A DNA stretch of 60,000 bases from Polytrichum commune (Eukaryota; Streptophyta; Polytrichopsida; Polytrichales; Polytrichaceae). Positions within the stretch are counted from its first letter, which is position 1, and each line of letters opens with the position of its first letter. The notes below the pieces were generated by a model, which did no database searches, was not told where the DNA came from, and saw nothing but the letters and a program-made list of their open reading frames with translations. Below are positions 1 to 12,149 of the stretch, one piece after another. Both the position numbers and the translations under genes were made by a program. The DNA lies in contig OX485807.1 in the NCBI GenBank assembly GCA_950295325.1, positions 16,707,001 to 16,767,000 on the forward strand, read 5' to 3'.

Positions 1-480
1 TCATGTGTGTGTGTGAATATCACTGCAACAATGCTCACAATGATAAATTACACGAGGCAGCAACTCACGTACACCACAAGCACACTAATCAATGAAGCTA
101 TTAACCCCTTGACTCTTAACTCCTTCAATGCAAACAACTTGTCATGGTGACAATTTTATTGTTCATGATGTTAGGGGCCCCAATGTATATATGGACCCAA
201 ATAAGGAGAGTTGTCGCAACACGTTGGTCCATTTGTGAGTAACTTTGGAAGCCCGGCTCCGCCACCATTTGGGGCTCCTCATAACCAACCCTCCCACCCA
301 CCCCCCCCCCCCCCCACCAACACACACACACAAACAACATGTTTGGTGGCTTCTCTTGGGGATGCTATGAGTGGAGAGGGTTTACAAATATTGCTCACTT
401 CATTACATCAATTGCAATTCATTTTTTAATGTCCTCTCTTCAATTATGATATTAGAACTTGTTTTGATTTCCTTGTTTGA
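1..480. other. intergenic, poly-C tract
   Basis: No gene is visible here. A run of 15 C at 301-315 is followed by a short CA repeat. The two overlapping short ORFs across this tract are low-complexity artefacts of the C and CA runs. Confidence 0.6.
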
Positions 481-484
481 TGCC

Positions 485-1085
485 TTTGTCAAGGATCTTT
501 CTATCAAGAACTTGTTAGAGCTTCTTGTGTTGGAGTATACCTCTTAAAGTTAGGCACTAGGTGAATTTCCTTAGATCTCCTCTTTTAGCACTATCCACTT
601 TGAGAGAAATAAGCTAAGGTCCATAGGACTTGCCAACCCTAAAACCCCTTATTGGCCTATGCAAGGCTAGGTTGGCCCACCAGTCCTAGCACGACAAGCT
701 AGAAGACAGTTGATTTTTTTTCTAACCCGACCCATTGTTTAGCATGTTTGGGCCCCTCAATGATGTGGGTGATTTTACATTTAAGATCTCAACTCACTTG
801 CAGTTTGACTGAAAGACCTTACAAGTTTGTCTATTATAGATAGACGAGTCCTTGCATTTGATCCTTCTTTGAGAGAACTTTCCATTCAAGCCTGCTCGTT
901 ATTGGAGCCCATTTTGAAAGTTGGGTGACAGTCCTTGCACCTCCTCTTGCCATCTCATAAACTTTGAGAGAACTTTAGGATCTAAAACATGATATGTACA
1001 TGGGACCCGTTATCCTAAATCATGGATCAGCCTATACAAGGCTTGCTTGACCCACCCATCCTAGTAGGACCAACCTTTAATAGTT
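485..1085 (+). repeat. dispersed repeat family N, two tandem copies
   Basis: Two diverged copies lie at about 485-700 and 870-1085. They share a stretch with 'ttgagagaa', 'ggatctaaa', 'cctatgcaaggct' and 'ggcccacc.(a/g)tcctag'. Further copies are at about 11200-11320, 26980-27195 and, inverted, 20205-20420. The copies have no ORF and no clear terminal repeats. The class is unknown. Confidence 0.65.
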
Positions 1086-1169
1086 TGACACCTCTCTTTG
1101 AGTATAGTACTATAAGCAATAAGAAACTTCAGTGACTTTATGCACAAGCTTTCACATTTAACCAACTCA

Positions 1170-1405
1170 TTGGGAGTTTGATGCCAAGACTTTACGAACA
1201 AGGCACGTGAACCTTATTTGGTCATTTATCTCAATAAGACACGTATATTTGAGCAATGTGTCATTGGAACAACCCAACAAAGCAAGTGTCTCAAAAAGAT
1301 TCGACTACGTGCTCAAAACTATCAACTAGTCTAGACTCAATTCAACATGATTAGTTGCACAAATGTTGATCAAGAGAAGTCACATAACATGAAAAACTAA
1401 CCCAA
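1170..1405 (+). repeat. partial L/M-family repeat
   Basis: This stretch carries the family phrases 'agacacgtatatttgagc', 'aaaaagattcgactacg' and 'tgctcaaaactatcaac', and leads into the 'cacccacatacc' motif that precedes the next copy. It is a diverged partial copy of the same repeat as at 1424-1796. Confidence 0.55.
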
Positions 1406-1423
1406 CAACACCCACATACCTTC

Positions 1424-1796
1424 ACGTAGATGTGCCTATTGTGGTTGCTTATCTCAATCAGACACCTAAATTTGAACGGTATTTTGTTTGGTGTGGCTCC
1501 AAGAGCGGATTTCTAAAAAGATACGTGACTAAAAGGAATTAGACTACGTGCTCAAAGTAAGATAATCATTCTAGGTTCAACAACCAACCAAGCCGGAGGG
1601 ACCAATACGACCATTTAATAAGTACATAAATCTTCACTCTAATAATGAGTAAGATATTCATATGAGCTCCAAAAAGTACGAGGAAAGTGGCTATGGCCTC
1701 GATTTGGATTTTCTAACCATCTCGTATTAATTGCGTGTCACATATCCTAAGGCTAGTCGGATTAAAAAAAACCATTTAAAGACCCATCTACCGTAA
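1424..1796 (+). repeat. dispersed TIR repeat, family L copy 1
   Basis: About 373 bp running from 'gtagatgtgccta' to 'catctaccgtaa'; the two ends are complementary (GTAGATG / CATCTAC). The interior phrases 'gactacgtgctcaaa', 'tatgagctccaaaaa' and 'gaggaaagtggctatg' recur in the copies at 25815-26175 and 53668-54016. No coding capacity is visible, so it is probably a non-autonomous DNA element. Confidence 0.7.
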
Positions 1797-3092
1797 GGGC
1801 CGGGAACCAAATGCCGAGAGAGAATTGGGGGAAAAACCATGGAGAGTGAGCCCTTGGACATCCATTTAACTTATCCATCCATTGGGGCCCATCCATCGTC
1901 GGTTTGCCCCAAGCTCATCTTGTACGTTTTGGGCCATGTTAAAACCGAGGCCTAATAAGACAAACACATGGTGCCTCTAGCACATGACCTCGTCTAGGTG
2001 GCACTTCCCCATTGCGGACGCCCCTAAGTAATGCGTGGATGGGCTCAAAAACAACATCCAAACCCTTTTGTCATCATGTGCCATGTCATCCCGCGTGGGC
2101 CCGCCACTCCTCTAGTGCCCTTCAAGCCTTGGAAGGACCACCTAGTCGTACTTCATTCAAAGCGCTCTAGCTATTATGTCGATCATATAAGTACGGCCCC
2201 AGGTTAAAAGGAAAGACCCGGCCGCGAGGGCACGCATGTATTGTGAATGTCGGTCATCTATATGGGCTTTGGGATTCATGGCGTCTATGTAAACTCGGGC
2301 ATCCTTTTTTTTTTAACTCGTTCTATTTTTTTTTTTACTTTTTTACTTTACTGTTTAAAAGAAAGCCCTTTACAAGGTTGAGGGTTGATTCATTTCAATC
2401 TAGTTTCATTAGACTTGATTTGGGGTCTTTGCTCAGTTTTTGATTCTTGTTATGGAGTCAGTTTGTGTAAATATATTTTTGTTAGTCTGTTATATATAAT
2501 TCATTGTATTCTCACTTTTGTGATGAATGAGTTCACATAGACATCATGAGTCCCTATTCAACGGATGGTAACTATTATTTCATAATAGTTGCAATCATTA
2601 GGTCTACCCAACCAAAACAAAACAAAAAAACAAAAACACCTAGCAAATAGGCCTACGGTTCTAGGCCAGTCACTACACGATGTGGAGCCTACCTAGAGAC
2701 GCACGAGTATGTTAAGGGGCTATCCAAAAGTTTCAAACTTTGGACATCACCAATCCAAAACAATCGATCTAGCCACCAAGAGTACTCATAGCACATGCAC
2801 ACATTGAGGTTATTAGCCGATGTATAGATTACTTTAAAGTATCCATGCTTAAAAGTGAGATGACAAGGGAGGCAAAAAGTGAGAGGTTGAACTCAATGAG
2901 GTCTACTAAATTATCCTATTGGTGTGGGCCACATTATTGCTCCCTACCATGGGAAACACCATTGGACCTCACTTGGGATCCTCAAATGAACTCAAAAGTG
3001 GTTTCCTACCTTGGAAGCCATCATTAAGCTCACTTCATCTCCTAAAATGAGCTCAAAGTGTTTCCCATTGCGGGAACATCTTCAAAGAGTGT
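1797..3092. other. intergenic, no gene seen
   Basis: The stretch has T-rich runs around 2300-2350 and A-rich runs around 2615-2640. No ORF with a recognisable product and no clear repeat boundary was found. Short ORFs of 60-66 codons here look random. Confidence 0.5.
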
Positions 3093-3245
3093 CACTAGGA
3101 GAAAACTTATCCATTCCAACCATCCATTGCATACTGTCCACTACAATGCATGGCAAGAATATACAAAAATAAATTATTTTGGTTGCCAATTGGAGTTTTT
3201 CTAGTTGCGGATTTGGGAGAATCGACAAGCAAACCTCATATAGTG
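3093..3245 (+). repeat. partial CACTA-ended foldback, family H copy 3
   Basis: It starts with CACTAGGAGAAAACTTATCC and continues with family phrases 'ccattgca' and 'ttattttggttgccaatt', like the left arm of the copies at 24874 and 30071. A possible right end TAGTG is at 3241-3245. The right arm is missing, so this is a deletion derivative. Confidence 0.55.
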
Positions 3246-4487
3246 AAAAATTGTCTTGTGTGTAGAACAAGTTACAATAAAATAAAATAAAACCACAAGT
3301 ATCATAGGCAGAACTTCAACCTAACAAAAAAATACTACCTAAATTATATATTGAGTACCTTGCCCCAATTGGTAACTTTAATTATTCACTTCTATATTTT
3401 CTCACCATGTGTTTAAGTGGAGAAGTTGCAATGCAAGGATGAACTGACACAGTCTCTCCTACTATGTGTTCAAATCATGTTTTCACATCATCTTATGTTA
3501 TGTAAGTAACAATGCACTTTGATTTCATCACTATTGTTAAGCATCTAGTGACATCGTTGACCTTATTGGAGTCCCCCTCATTGGGAAACATCTAATGAAG
3601 TTACCCAATTGCACCAAGTTTCACATGGGCATGACAAACTTCAATCACTTTCTCCCATTCTTTTGTAAAAATATTGAAGTGAACCTACACGGTCCAATCG
3701 GGATGACCACGTGGTCCTTGTAGTGAACACAAATCTCATTGGAAAAAGTTGTTGAACATGAAACCAAGCCACTTAACACCCACATACCTTAATTGGTGTA
3801 GATGGTTGAGAGGTATAGCAAGCAAACAAGTTGTGGGATTACCACTTTGTATTAAATTGAATAAAAGTAATGTCGGTGTTTTCGTACAATGACATGAATG
3901 GGAGCTTGTTCTTCCTAACCTCGATCATGTTTTTCCACCATGTACACATAATCATTCTCTACAATGGAGTGATGAATATGTTGGAGTAAAATATTTTATA
4001 CCATGTTGATTTTCTAGAAAGCATCAAAGACTATTTTTAAATCCCTTTGAGTGGTGTTTCACAAAGAATTTGCCTTTGATGCACATATGCTCATAGGCAA
4101 TGTTTGGTAGCAGATTTATTGAACACTCTTTGTCACCTGAAACACAAATACAAATGGTTGTGTTCTTCCAATTATTCTTCATCTCTATATATGTAGAGAG
4201 TGACAAGTGTCTTCACAAGAATGTGAAATCCATAATTAATCTCCAAATGTTGGCTTATGATTGAAAAGATAAAATAGACCTTTGTGAGTATGAACCCACA
4301 GAGGATGATTCCTTATAAAGATATGAACCACATGCGATAACGGGGTATTTCAAAGAAGTGGCTATAAATTATTAAACATATATGTGGAGTATTTCTTATG
4401 TTTGGCAAAGACCGATGGTCACACCGCATGATCCAAGTAGCGAGAAATTGGGTTGTAGGAAAGTTAAATTACAAGAACCATATCCTA
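3246..4487. other. intergenic, no gene seen
   Basis: AT-rich sequence without recognisable coding content. The phrase 'cacccacatacctt' near 3779, seen next to L/M repeats elsewhere, suggests old repeat debris. Confidence 0.45.
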
Positions 4488-4518
4488 AGGATTCTAGAGG
4501 ATTCTAGAGGATTCTAAC
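4488..4518. repeat. 10 bp tandem repeat, three units
   Basis: GGATTCTAGA is repeated nearly three times in a row. It is a simple tandem repeat of no evident function. Confidence 0.8.
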
Positions 4519-4524
4519 TCATGT

Positions 4525-4746
4525 ATGCGGGCAATAATCAAACACAAATCTCATGCAAACGTTTATACTTTGAATACCATTGAATGGCAAGGTTGCAATC
4601 GAGAACAGATGTCAAAGCAAGCAAGTGTTATGATGAGACTATATGCTCAAAAGAAGGACACTACAATAGGTTTAGTAGTCAATACCATTAAGATGACATA
4701 TGTGATTGCTTGTGGAGAAAGAGGAACCTTCACTGTGACCTCTTAA
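4525..4746 (+). CDS. unrecognised small ORF, 73 codons
   Basis: An open frame of 73 codons with mixed, non-low-complexity composition lies upstream of two further plus-strand ORFs at 4870-5076 and 5085-5456. I do not recognise the protein. It may be a fragment of an old gene or transposon, or chance. No splice model joining it to its neighbours could be supported. Confidence 0.2.
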   Translation: MRAIIKHKSHANVYTLNTIEWQGCNREQMSKQASVMMRLYAQKKDTTIGLVVNTIKMTYVIACGERGTFTVTS

Positions 4747-5084
4747 AACTTTTGCATCTTTTATAATTGAAATGACACTCTTTATAATTCATAATTCCTT
4801 CCAAATGTCAAAAGCGTACATGAAGTTGGAAGTGCCCGTTATAAAGCCACATACTTTATAAGTTGACATTTGTTAAAAGGCTTGAAGCAGATGCGAAATA
4901 CAATCTCATATCTAAACTTTATGGTGGTAACCCAAGTTACCATAGAAACCCGGTTGTTGCATAAACGCAACACTGACGGCGGATCAAGTCGGATGAAGCC
5001 GGAGATAGCGTTAATCGATTCAGCTCAACGAGACGCACTTAGGGATCCCTTTGATATAAAAAATAGCGAGGTTTAAAAAAAATC

Positions 5085-5456
5085 ATGCCAACGAAGTTTC
5101 AGTTGTCTATGCAACAACTCCTAGCAACTCTCCACAGTCATCGAGACATCAAGCGCACCACTTGGATGGGTTCAAAACGTAGCAAGGACGATGTTGTTGA
5201 GGAGTTCAACGCAAAAATGCATGCTTTGCTTGGATATGGCATGGACATAGAGAAGGCCATGCCAAATGCCATCCAACAAGCCTTGGATGTCATCGAACGG
5301 TTCCCGTTTCCTAACTATTTTTTGGTGGAGTTGTGGGAAGCACACATCGGCGAGCAAATGACCGCATCATCGCTCATGCACTCATTCGGCGGTGCGAAAG
5401 ACGTCATGCACACATCCGGCCCAAAGTTGATACTTCAATTCTTCAATAAAGCTTGA
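5085..5456 (+). CDS. unrecognised ORF, 123 codons, in CpG-rich patch
   Basis: This open frame begins MPTKFQLSMQQLL and ends in a TGA after QFFNKA. The composition is balanced and not low complexity: 'SKRSKDDVVEEFNAKMH', 'NAIQQALDVIERFP' and 'LVELWEAHIGEQ' read like alpha-helical segments. The patch 4970-5450 has clearly more CpG than the surrounding desert, as do the genes at 50-60 kb. I recognise no family. It could be a captured gene fragment inside a transposon, a small gene, or a recently arrived element. There is no signal peptide or membrane segment. Confidence 0.3.
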   Translation: MPTKFQLSMQQLLATLHSHRDIKRTTWMGSKRSKDDVVEEFNAKMHALLGYGMDIEKAMPNAIQQALDVIERFPFPNYFLVELWEAHIGEQMTASSLMHSFGGAKDVMHTSGPKLILQFFNKA

Positions 5457-5732
5457 AACTTAAGCAGTTGTATTATCAACGCCTTTCCATCAATAACTAG
5501 GGTGGGCTCGATAAGAACTAAATAATGGCCTCTTGGTGATTACCTTTATTGGCTTTGTCTGTAGGACAAAGACTATGCATCGACTTCTCTATTTCAAGAG
5601 CAAATTTCCCAACCACTTTGCATGCACACTTGGATGTTACTTGTTCTTGCTATTTTTGGTATAGTTAATTTGGATGTTAACTATGTATACCTTTTCAAAA
5701 CTTTTACAAAGTTTGAACTTCCTCTTTTCAGA

Positions 5733-6163
5733 GGCCAAATCCCACGGGGAGGTCACTTCATTGTCAAGTTGACACCACGTGCGGACAAAGTTTGCTACCC
5801 CTATGTTACATGCCATATATAAATTTTAAAATTTATGATATTTTTTCTACATATACATAACCATTGATAGTATCTTTTGTATATTTTTTTGAAATTTTTA
5901 GTCATCTTTATTTTTTTTAGTAAATTTTTTAGTTCAATTCTGTGTCATTCTAGTTAGAAACGATATGTTTTATGAAAAAAACAAATCATCAAATTTAGTT
6001 ACCACTTTTAAATATGTCATAGGTACTATGTATATCTACTCATGAAAAACATTTGATAAAATTTTGACCCATTTTGGTGGTGCAACTTACCAAAAGAAGA
6101 TTTTTTTTGGCCGCACGTGGTGTTCAACTTGACAATGGAGTGATCCCCCCGTGCCAAATCCTT
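5733..6163. repeat. inverted-repeat element, family J
   Basis: The left arm (about 5744-5798) and right arm (about 6107-6152) are complementary over some 45-50 bp, sharing 'ATTGTCAAGTTGA' and 'ACACCACGTGCGG'. The middle, about 300 bp, is very AT-rich and non-coding. The layout is that of a MITE or foldback element. No other copy was seen in the window. Confidence 0.7.
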
Positions 6164-7206
6164 CAATAACTTCTTCATTGCAATACAAGGGTGGGTGGGT
6201 GGGAATTTCCACAAGACTCTTTCTGTTTTCATGGCATCTTCCTACTTGGTAACACAATAGCATTTTGCATAGTGTAGTTGTTTGCAATCATGCTTATCTA
6301 TGCGTTGTTTAACTTGGATATTTTGTGTTATTACTCACTTTGCTTTGCAAGACTATGTACCTTACTTAGTGTTTACGTAATAACATGGTAGCCAACAACA
6401 AATGTTTAAGTTTGACTGCCCCATACCTTTGAGGTTTAATCACCTATCTTCTTGCTTCACTACAAAGTACACATATCTACTCCACCACATGTATGGAGTA
6501 CTTACAAAGGAAAAGTCCCTAGTAACATCAACCCATAGAAATGCTTAAAATGTCATAATCACAATACATCCTCGTATTGAGAGTGTGAAGGGCCTGCCTC
6601 ACTTGTGCCCATGCAACCAACCAACAAACATTCGAGGACTAGTTACGTACACGAGGTAAATAACAGCAGGACCAAGTTGTTATCCATGTCGCACACATAT
6701 AAACAACATCAAATGCATTGCAGTATTTCAAATTATAACACTCATTGCAAAATGACATATGGGTGTTCAAACCTGATCCTTGGCCATGACTAGGTTACTC
6801 CAAGTATAATACTCCTCTTGGTGATTCGTCCTAGTTTCTCTCACTTTCCACATGTATCAACTATTCTAGTGAGTATGCACAAAAGTCACCTCACCTTACG
6901 CTTGCATGAATGGTAAAAAAAGGAGGCTTCTTTTAGGGTTAGGGGTTTATATTGGAGTTCTTACCTATGGTAAGTTTTTACAAACCCTATTTTTTACCAT
7001 GGGTTACAAACGTGATTCACAGTTGTAATCATGGTTACTTTGCACCTTTCATCTACATCCTTGTTACATATATGGTATGGAAAGTATGACCATTTTCCAT
7101 GTATGTATATGTAGGATCTCTTGATTGCATTGTCATCTATTTGTAAAGAAGACAATTTTTAGTTGACTAATGTGAAAGTTTATAATCACAAAGTGTTTAA
7201 TATCAT

Positions 7207-7208
<2 letters not shown>
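6164..7208. other. intergenic, no gene seen
   Basis: AT-rich sequence with no convincing ORF and no bounded repeat that I could recognise. Confidence 0.45.

Positions 7209-7209
<1 letters not shown>

Positions 7210-7272
<63 letters not shown>
7210..7272. repeat. (GA)n microsatellite
   Basis: About 31 uninterrupted GA units follow 'atcatggca'. This is a perfect dinucleotide array and probably length-polymorphic. Confidence 0.95.
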
Positions 7273-7275
<3 letters not shown>

Positions 7276-8014
7276 CTATAGTTATTTTGAAAGTTGTTAA
7301 TTATTTGTTTAAAAATTTTCAGGTGATAAATGAGTAGCTTCAATCCTTGACCGGCGTTTGAAAAGAAGGTGCACAAAATCCAAGAAAGGCTTGGTTATAG
7401 GTATAGTAAATAACCATGGACTAGCATGAGCAAAGAGGACAGCTACAATTATAGTCTTTAATAATAAAGGACATAGCCTCACGGTTCTACCGTTTTCTTA
7501 TTTGGTAAACCGGGTTACCGCCATAAGGTTCATTTGACCATTGATATTTTCTCACCTGATACATGTGACCCAAAATATACATGGAAATTTAAAAAGGGTC
7601 GGTGCATTGACTTACATGCGATTTACTTAAGCTGGATGGGATTTGCTCCGGGCAGCCTTTCTCCCCTTTTAATGAAAGTTTGCAGAAGGTTGGCAAGGAC
7701 TCAACACACATAAGTGTACACTTGCTTTTATGAAGGCTCCCTTGAATAAGTGTGGCCTTAGTACTCGTACTTCAAAGTATGAAGGGAAAAATTTGTTGAA
7801 ACCCAAACTCCACCTACTTTGGTCGTGGCATGGTTGGCGACACTAGTGAAAAGGTAGACCATTATTTTTTATTTTTTTGGTTTTTGGTTTTTGGTTTTTC
7901 TCATATGTACAAAGGCAATATATAGTAGGACATGCAAATGAGATTAACTACCCTCGCGGTTATGAGAGGGTGGGTTGGTTGGTTACCATTGCCAAGCACG
8001 TTACAACATGAAGG
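7273..8014. other. intergenic, no gene seen
   Basis: No ORF is supported. A T/GGTTTTT simple stretch lies near 7863-7900. Confidence 0.45.
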
Positions 8015-8016
8015 GT

Positions 8017-8400
8017 ACTACACTAAATATGATATTTAGTGTCATATGGTATTTTATGTCACTAGGGTAAACTTTTCGGATGACATTTCTTATGAATAAG
8101 CGAACAAATATTGTCATGGATGGTGGATGAGTTCATGCATTGGCCAAAACCCTACCTTCTCTTGTGAGTAACTTGTGATGAAATCTTGCCATGGATTATT
8201 GAAATTTGGGTGAAATATCACTTGGTAAGTGACTGTAATTGCAACATTGTAATTCTATAATCCCCTCAAAAAAATTGCAAGGAATGAGAAATAATGGTGG
8301 GTTCACATTTAGTGTCCGTGACACTACACTGTGGTTTACAATTAGTATTGAGCAAGACAATGAGAATTGGTGACACAAAATACCATATTTAGTGGAGTAG
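8017..8400. repeat. TIR element, family I copy 1
   Basis: The left end TACTACACTAAATATG and the right end, read in reverse complement as TACTCCACTAAATATGG, form inverted repeats that extend into 'GTATTT.GTGTCA'. Length is about 384 bp and the interior is non-coding. A second copy with the same ends is at 43921-44091. It is probably a non-autonomous DNA transposon. Confidence 0.75.
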
Positions 8401-8701
8401 GTACTTTCCATGTCTTAATTAAATGAATCATTGGAAGTAACTATAATTAACAAAAAAAACATCAAAGCAAGAGCTCAACTCTTTTTCATGCATGCTTGTG
8501 AAAAAATTGAAACAAATTGAGTTTAAAAATTAAATAAAAATTGGGTAAATTTTGAGTATTTTTTCCCGAGTAGAAGATACACACATAGTGACATAGTTTC
8601 TTTAAAACTATACCAATTGAAGAATTTTCTTTTAGGTCCACATGCACAAAATGTCATGTGAGTCATGGGCACCCTTTGAGTGCACCCCTACCTAGCAAGG
8701 C

Positions 8702-8715
8702 GGGGGGGGGGGGGG
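8702..8715. repeat. poly-G tract (14)
   Basis: A run of 14 consecutive G. Several similar runs punctuate the desert. Confidence 0.95.
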
Positions 8716-10121
8716 CAATGCTAAAATGGTCCATTTAGGCCCAGTTACATTAAGACATTGGGATAAGGAACATATATTACATTAAGAGCTTGGAGCCCTC
8801 GCTAGGAACAAGAATCATAGTTCATGTGTTCCATTTGGGCATGAATGACCTAATATATAGAAAGCATTCGGTGCCTATGCATTGAACTCATTACTTGAAG
8901 TCATCTTGACCTCCTTAATCTCCCATTCTCAAAAAAACATTCATGGGAGTCATAGTAGGCATCAAAATGTAGGTAAAGACATAAAATTCACCTCGATGAA
9001 ATGCAATGTCAATTTACATTATCCTTATCATGCATGTTATTTATGAAAGAAGAGTGCTTCTTGAGTGTCTCCTTGTTTGTAAGGGTCATGGAAACCAGGG
9101 TGGCAACATGACTCTCTAGTATCCTTACAATCAATTATGCAAGAGGGAAGTTCCCTTCATGTTAGTGTGAAACCTAGCCTTTGTTTTTTGGTAAGACATT
9201 TTGCAAATGGCAGAAGGTCCCTTGCATAATTGTAAGGCCTTGCATGAGGTGTGCATTAATTGTGTCCTAGGAGGGACCTTGAATCTTTTTTAAATAAAAA
9301 ATAAATAATGGCAAGCTTTAACATTGTCACAATATGCTCCCATTGTCAAAAGAATGGTTTTCCTTTGGCCTCATGTTCGCAATGAGTAGACATAATGCTC
9401 AAGGATGTGTGGGTGTGGGGGGATGATGATACAAGTATAATTTTCTTGGACATGAAAACAAAATACTTTTGCATCCAATGAAACAAGATCATAGACGTAA
9501 GAAAGTTTTAAATTTTCATGTTGATGTTCAATAAGTTCTATTGCTTGTGTACATATAACATTGCTCAAAATGGACAAGGATCACGATTCCTAACACTTTT
9601 GCTTCAAAAAACGTAATACCTTTAAATTTGAGTTTGAAGCTTGGAAAGGCCTCCTAGTCTAGGCTCCTTGTAATCTAACTTTTGATCCAAACATCATCTC
9701 TAAAAGTTACTAATGTGTCCCAAAAACAACATTGAAGGTTTGAATAAAGTAGTTGGACTAGTTGGAATGAGTTGACTGTCAAATTATAAGGTACAAATTT
9801 TCACAAGAGTCTATTCACAAGAGATAAACGAGATCACATCGGTAGTGGGAAGCTCAAGCCCACTAACTTTAAATATGCTTAGGATTCATGGCAACTATGG
9901 GAGTGGGTCTAGTCATAAACTACTCATAGCACATGTTCAATGAAATTTCATCCCAACTCTATGTCATTGGACCAATTTAAGTATCTAATGTCAATTCTAG
10001 GATCATATTGATTTTAAATAGAATTGTTTCACTCCATACGAGATTCCCGATTTGATCACCTCCAATTTACATGGTTGTCACAAATATGTGATTCAGTAGG
10101 GTTAAGTCATATGGTCGTGTA
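8716..10121. other. intergenic, no gene seen
   Basis: No recognisable ORF or bounded repeat was found. Confidence 0.45.
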
Positions 10122-10255
10122 CTCTCTAAACTCAACCAAAGTCCACGTGACATTACGGAACTCTATAGTGTTAACATGAATGCGTGATAATAAAGAATCA
10201 GTGTAGCATGTGACATTATGGAATAACACAAAATGCAATATTGTAATGCTGAAAT
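10122..10255 (+). repeat. family A TIR element, left half only
   Basis: It matches the left part of the complete copies at 14244, 22322 and 28283: 'ACTCTCTAAACTCAACC', then 'GTGTTAACATGAATGCG', 'GTGTAGCATGTGACATTATGG' split by small changes, then divergence. The right half is missing here but a lone right half lies at about 12150-12345. Confidence 0.65.
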
Positions 10256-10512
10256 TGATGATTTCATACATGGGACATGAATAATCTCCCAAAGTTGCAC
10301 ATTTTATGCAAAGCTTAAACCCCATGCATGTGACACTGCCTTGCACAACAAGTGGGATCTCCCACTTGGTTGACAAGAATCTGACATATATAGACTCTAG
10401 AAAAGATTCTCAAATTAAAAACACGTGCTCATCCCTCTAGCTCTGTAAATCTTCGTTTGCCGTTTGTTGTTCACCCTAATTCACTTTGCATAGGAAAAGC
10501 CTGAATAGCTTA

Positions 10513-11103
10513 AGGGCCACTTCACACATGAGCCAAAAGCCGTGACCTTGTAATGGTGAGGACCCTTGACTCTCATCCAAAGGTTGTACCATGGGTGTTG
10601 GGAAAGCCATTTTATGTAGTCATGGGTCCTCAAGCATAGTGTGAAGTGCGAATGGACCATGTTGTGGGATCATTGCATATTTTGTTGGCAGAAAAAGAGG
10701 GACAAATTTGGTTTAATATAATATGTCTCAAACTCTATCAATTTGAGAGAATTACTTGGTGGTGTTTGTCTATCTTGGAATCTGTTATGGAACATGCCCT
10801 GTAATCTGTCATGAACTATGTCTTGCTAGAAAAAATATTTGAAAAGTCATGGTCCCCTGGAATTTGCGTCATACCCACCTCTTGGAGGTGGGCTTGACAA
10901 AAATCTTGGGAGACCATGAAACCTTATCCATAGTCTGCCATGTAGGACTCCATGTAGACTTTTCATCCGTGAAGTCTTCTTTGGACCTTTAGGCCTTCAC
11001 TTCGTGTGTGAAGTGAACTTGGACGGTCTCCGCCCTTTCGACCAATGAGAGCTCTTAGATTGCAATGGTCACGCGCCTTCAGTGTTGTGTGTGAAATGGC
11101 CCT
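10513..11103 (+). repeat. family B TIR element, copy 1
   Basis: It begins AGGGCCACTTCACACATGAG and ends with the reverse complement of AGGGCCATTTCACACACAAC. The 591 bp are non-coding. The middle has the family core 'ccacctcttggaggtggg' followed by 'gggagaccatg'. Related copies are at 23066-23488 (inverted, truncated) and 42967-43695. No target duplication is obvious. TIR sequence alone does not settle the superfamily. Confidence 0.75.
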
Positions 11104-11199
11104 AAATGTCAAGCATGGAACCGCAGAGCATTCCTAAATGGTGCAGCGGATGTTCACTGAACCCTTGATAAGCATCTTGGAAAGCAGGATATATACACT

Positions 11200-11325
11200 C
11201 AGTGGGATTCTTTTTAAGCTTGTTACTTTGTCATGTATTGGAGCTTATTTTGAAATTTGGGTGAAATTTGTAGGACCTCCTCTTACTACCCCTCGAGAAA
11301 GAGGTCTTCAAGTTGACTCTTCCAG
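11200..11325 (+). repeat. family N repeat, fragment
   Basis: A fragment with 'gagcttattttgaaatttggg', cut here at both ends, and 'ggacctcctcttac' resembles the middle of the copies at 870-1085 and 26980-27195. Confidence 0.5.
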
Positions 11326-12149
11326 CTGGTATATTGATTCTTGAAGAGTCTTTGGCCAAAGATCGGTAAACAAAAATTTATGAGATCTTGTCACTTCACA
11401 GAGCTTGGCATTCATGCATGGAATTCACGAGCTTGGAAACAATACGGAATTCATTGGATAATTTAGTGAATGTTGTCATGCATTGCAATGTAATGTATTA
11501 TCTCGGATAGTGATTCTACTTGGAATTTTTGACCAAAAAGTTGTGACATGATTGATTAGCATGTGATACTAGCTTGTCAAAATTTTGCCTCCTTAGCGCT
11601 AATCATGCTCCCTACTCCATCTCAATCCTCTACGCTCAAGTTACTAACAAAGCCATCCTCACATTGGCAAGGCGAACCCCTATCCAAATCAAAATGCAAA
11701 ACATTCTCAAATTCCGAAACATGAATCGAATTGTGAGCCCATTTGCAATCCACTTTCTTCATTGAACCACATAGTGATGGCCATAAGGCATTAGCAAGAA
11801 CACCATATAAATCTATACACGGATTCCTAAACGAGAGTGTGCTACACGTGAAGGCATCTCTACATGTCACATTATATAGCATCATGATTTTCAAAAGACA
11901 TTCAATTCACATAAGACCGTATTAAGTTAGGTGACCATTCATATTCATCTCCTTTATGATATATTTCATACTTGAAAACTTCAATCGCAACCTGGGCCGA
12001 TTCTCTGAGTGTCCCCAACTTCTTTGCAAGGGAGAAGAAACATAAGCAAAGGAGAGGAAGGCTTCTCAAATCATCTGGGATCGTAGATTTGGTGGTGGTT
12101 TTGGAAGATGGGTGTGGATCCTCCATTCTAATAGATTTCAGGATTCCCA

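Noticed and set aside
2286-2345. T-rich runs as a possible promoter or terminator
   Set aside because: No adjacent coding sequence or pol III promoter, so these are simple AT-rich runs.
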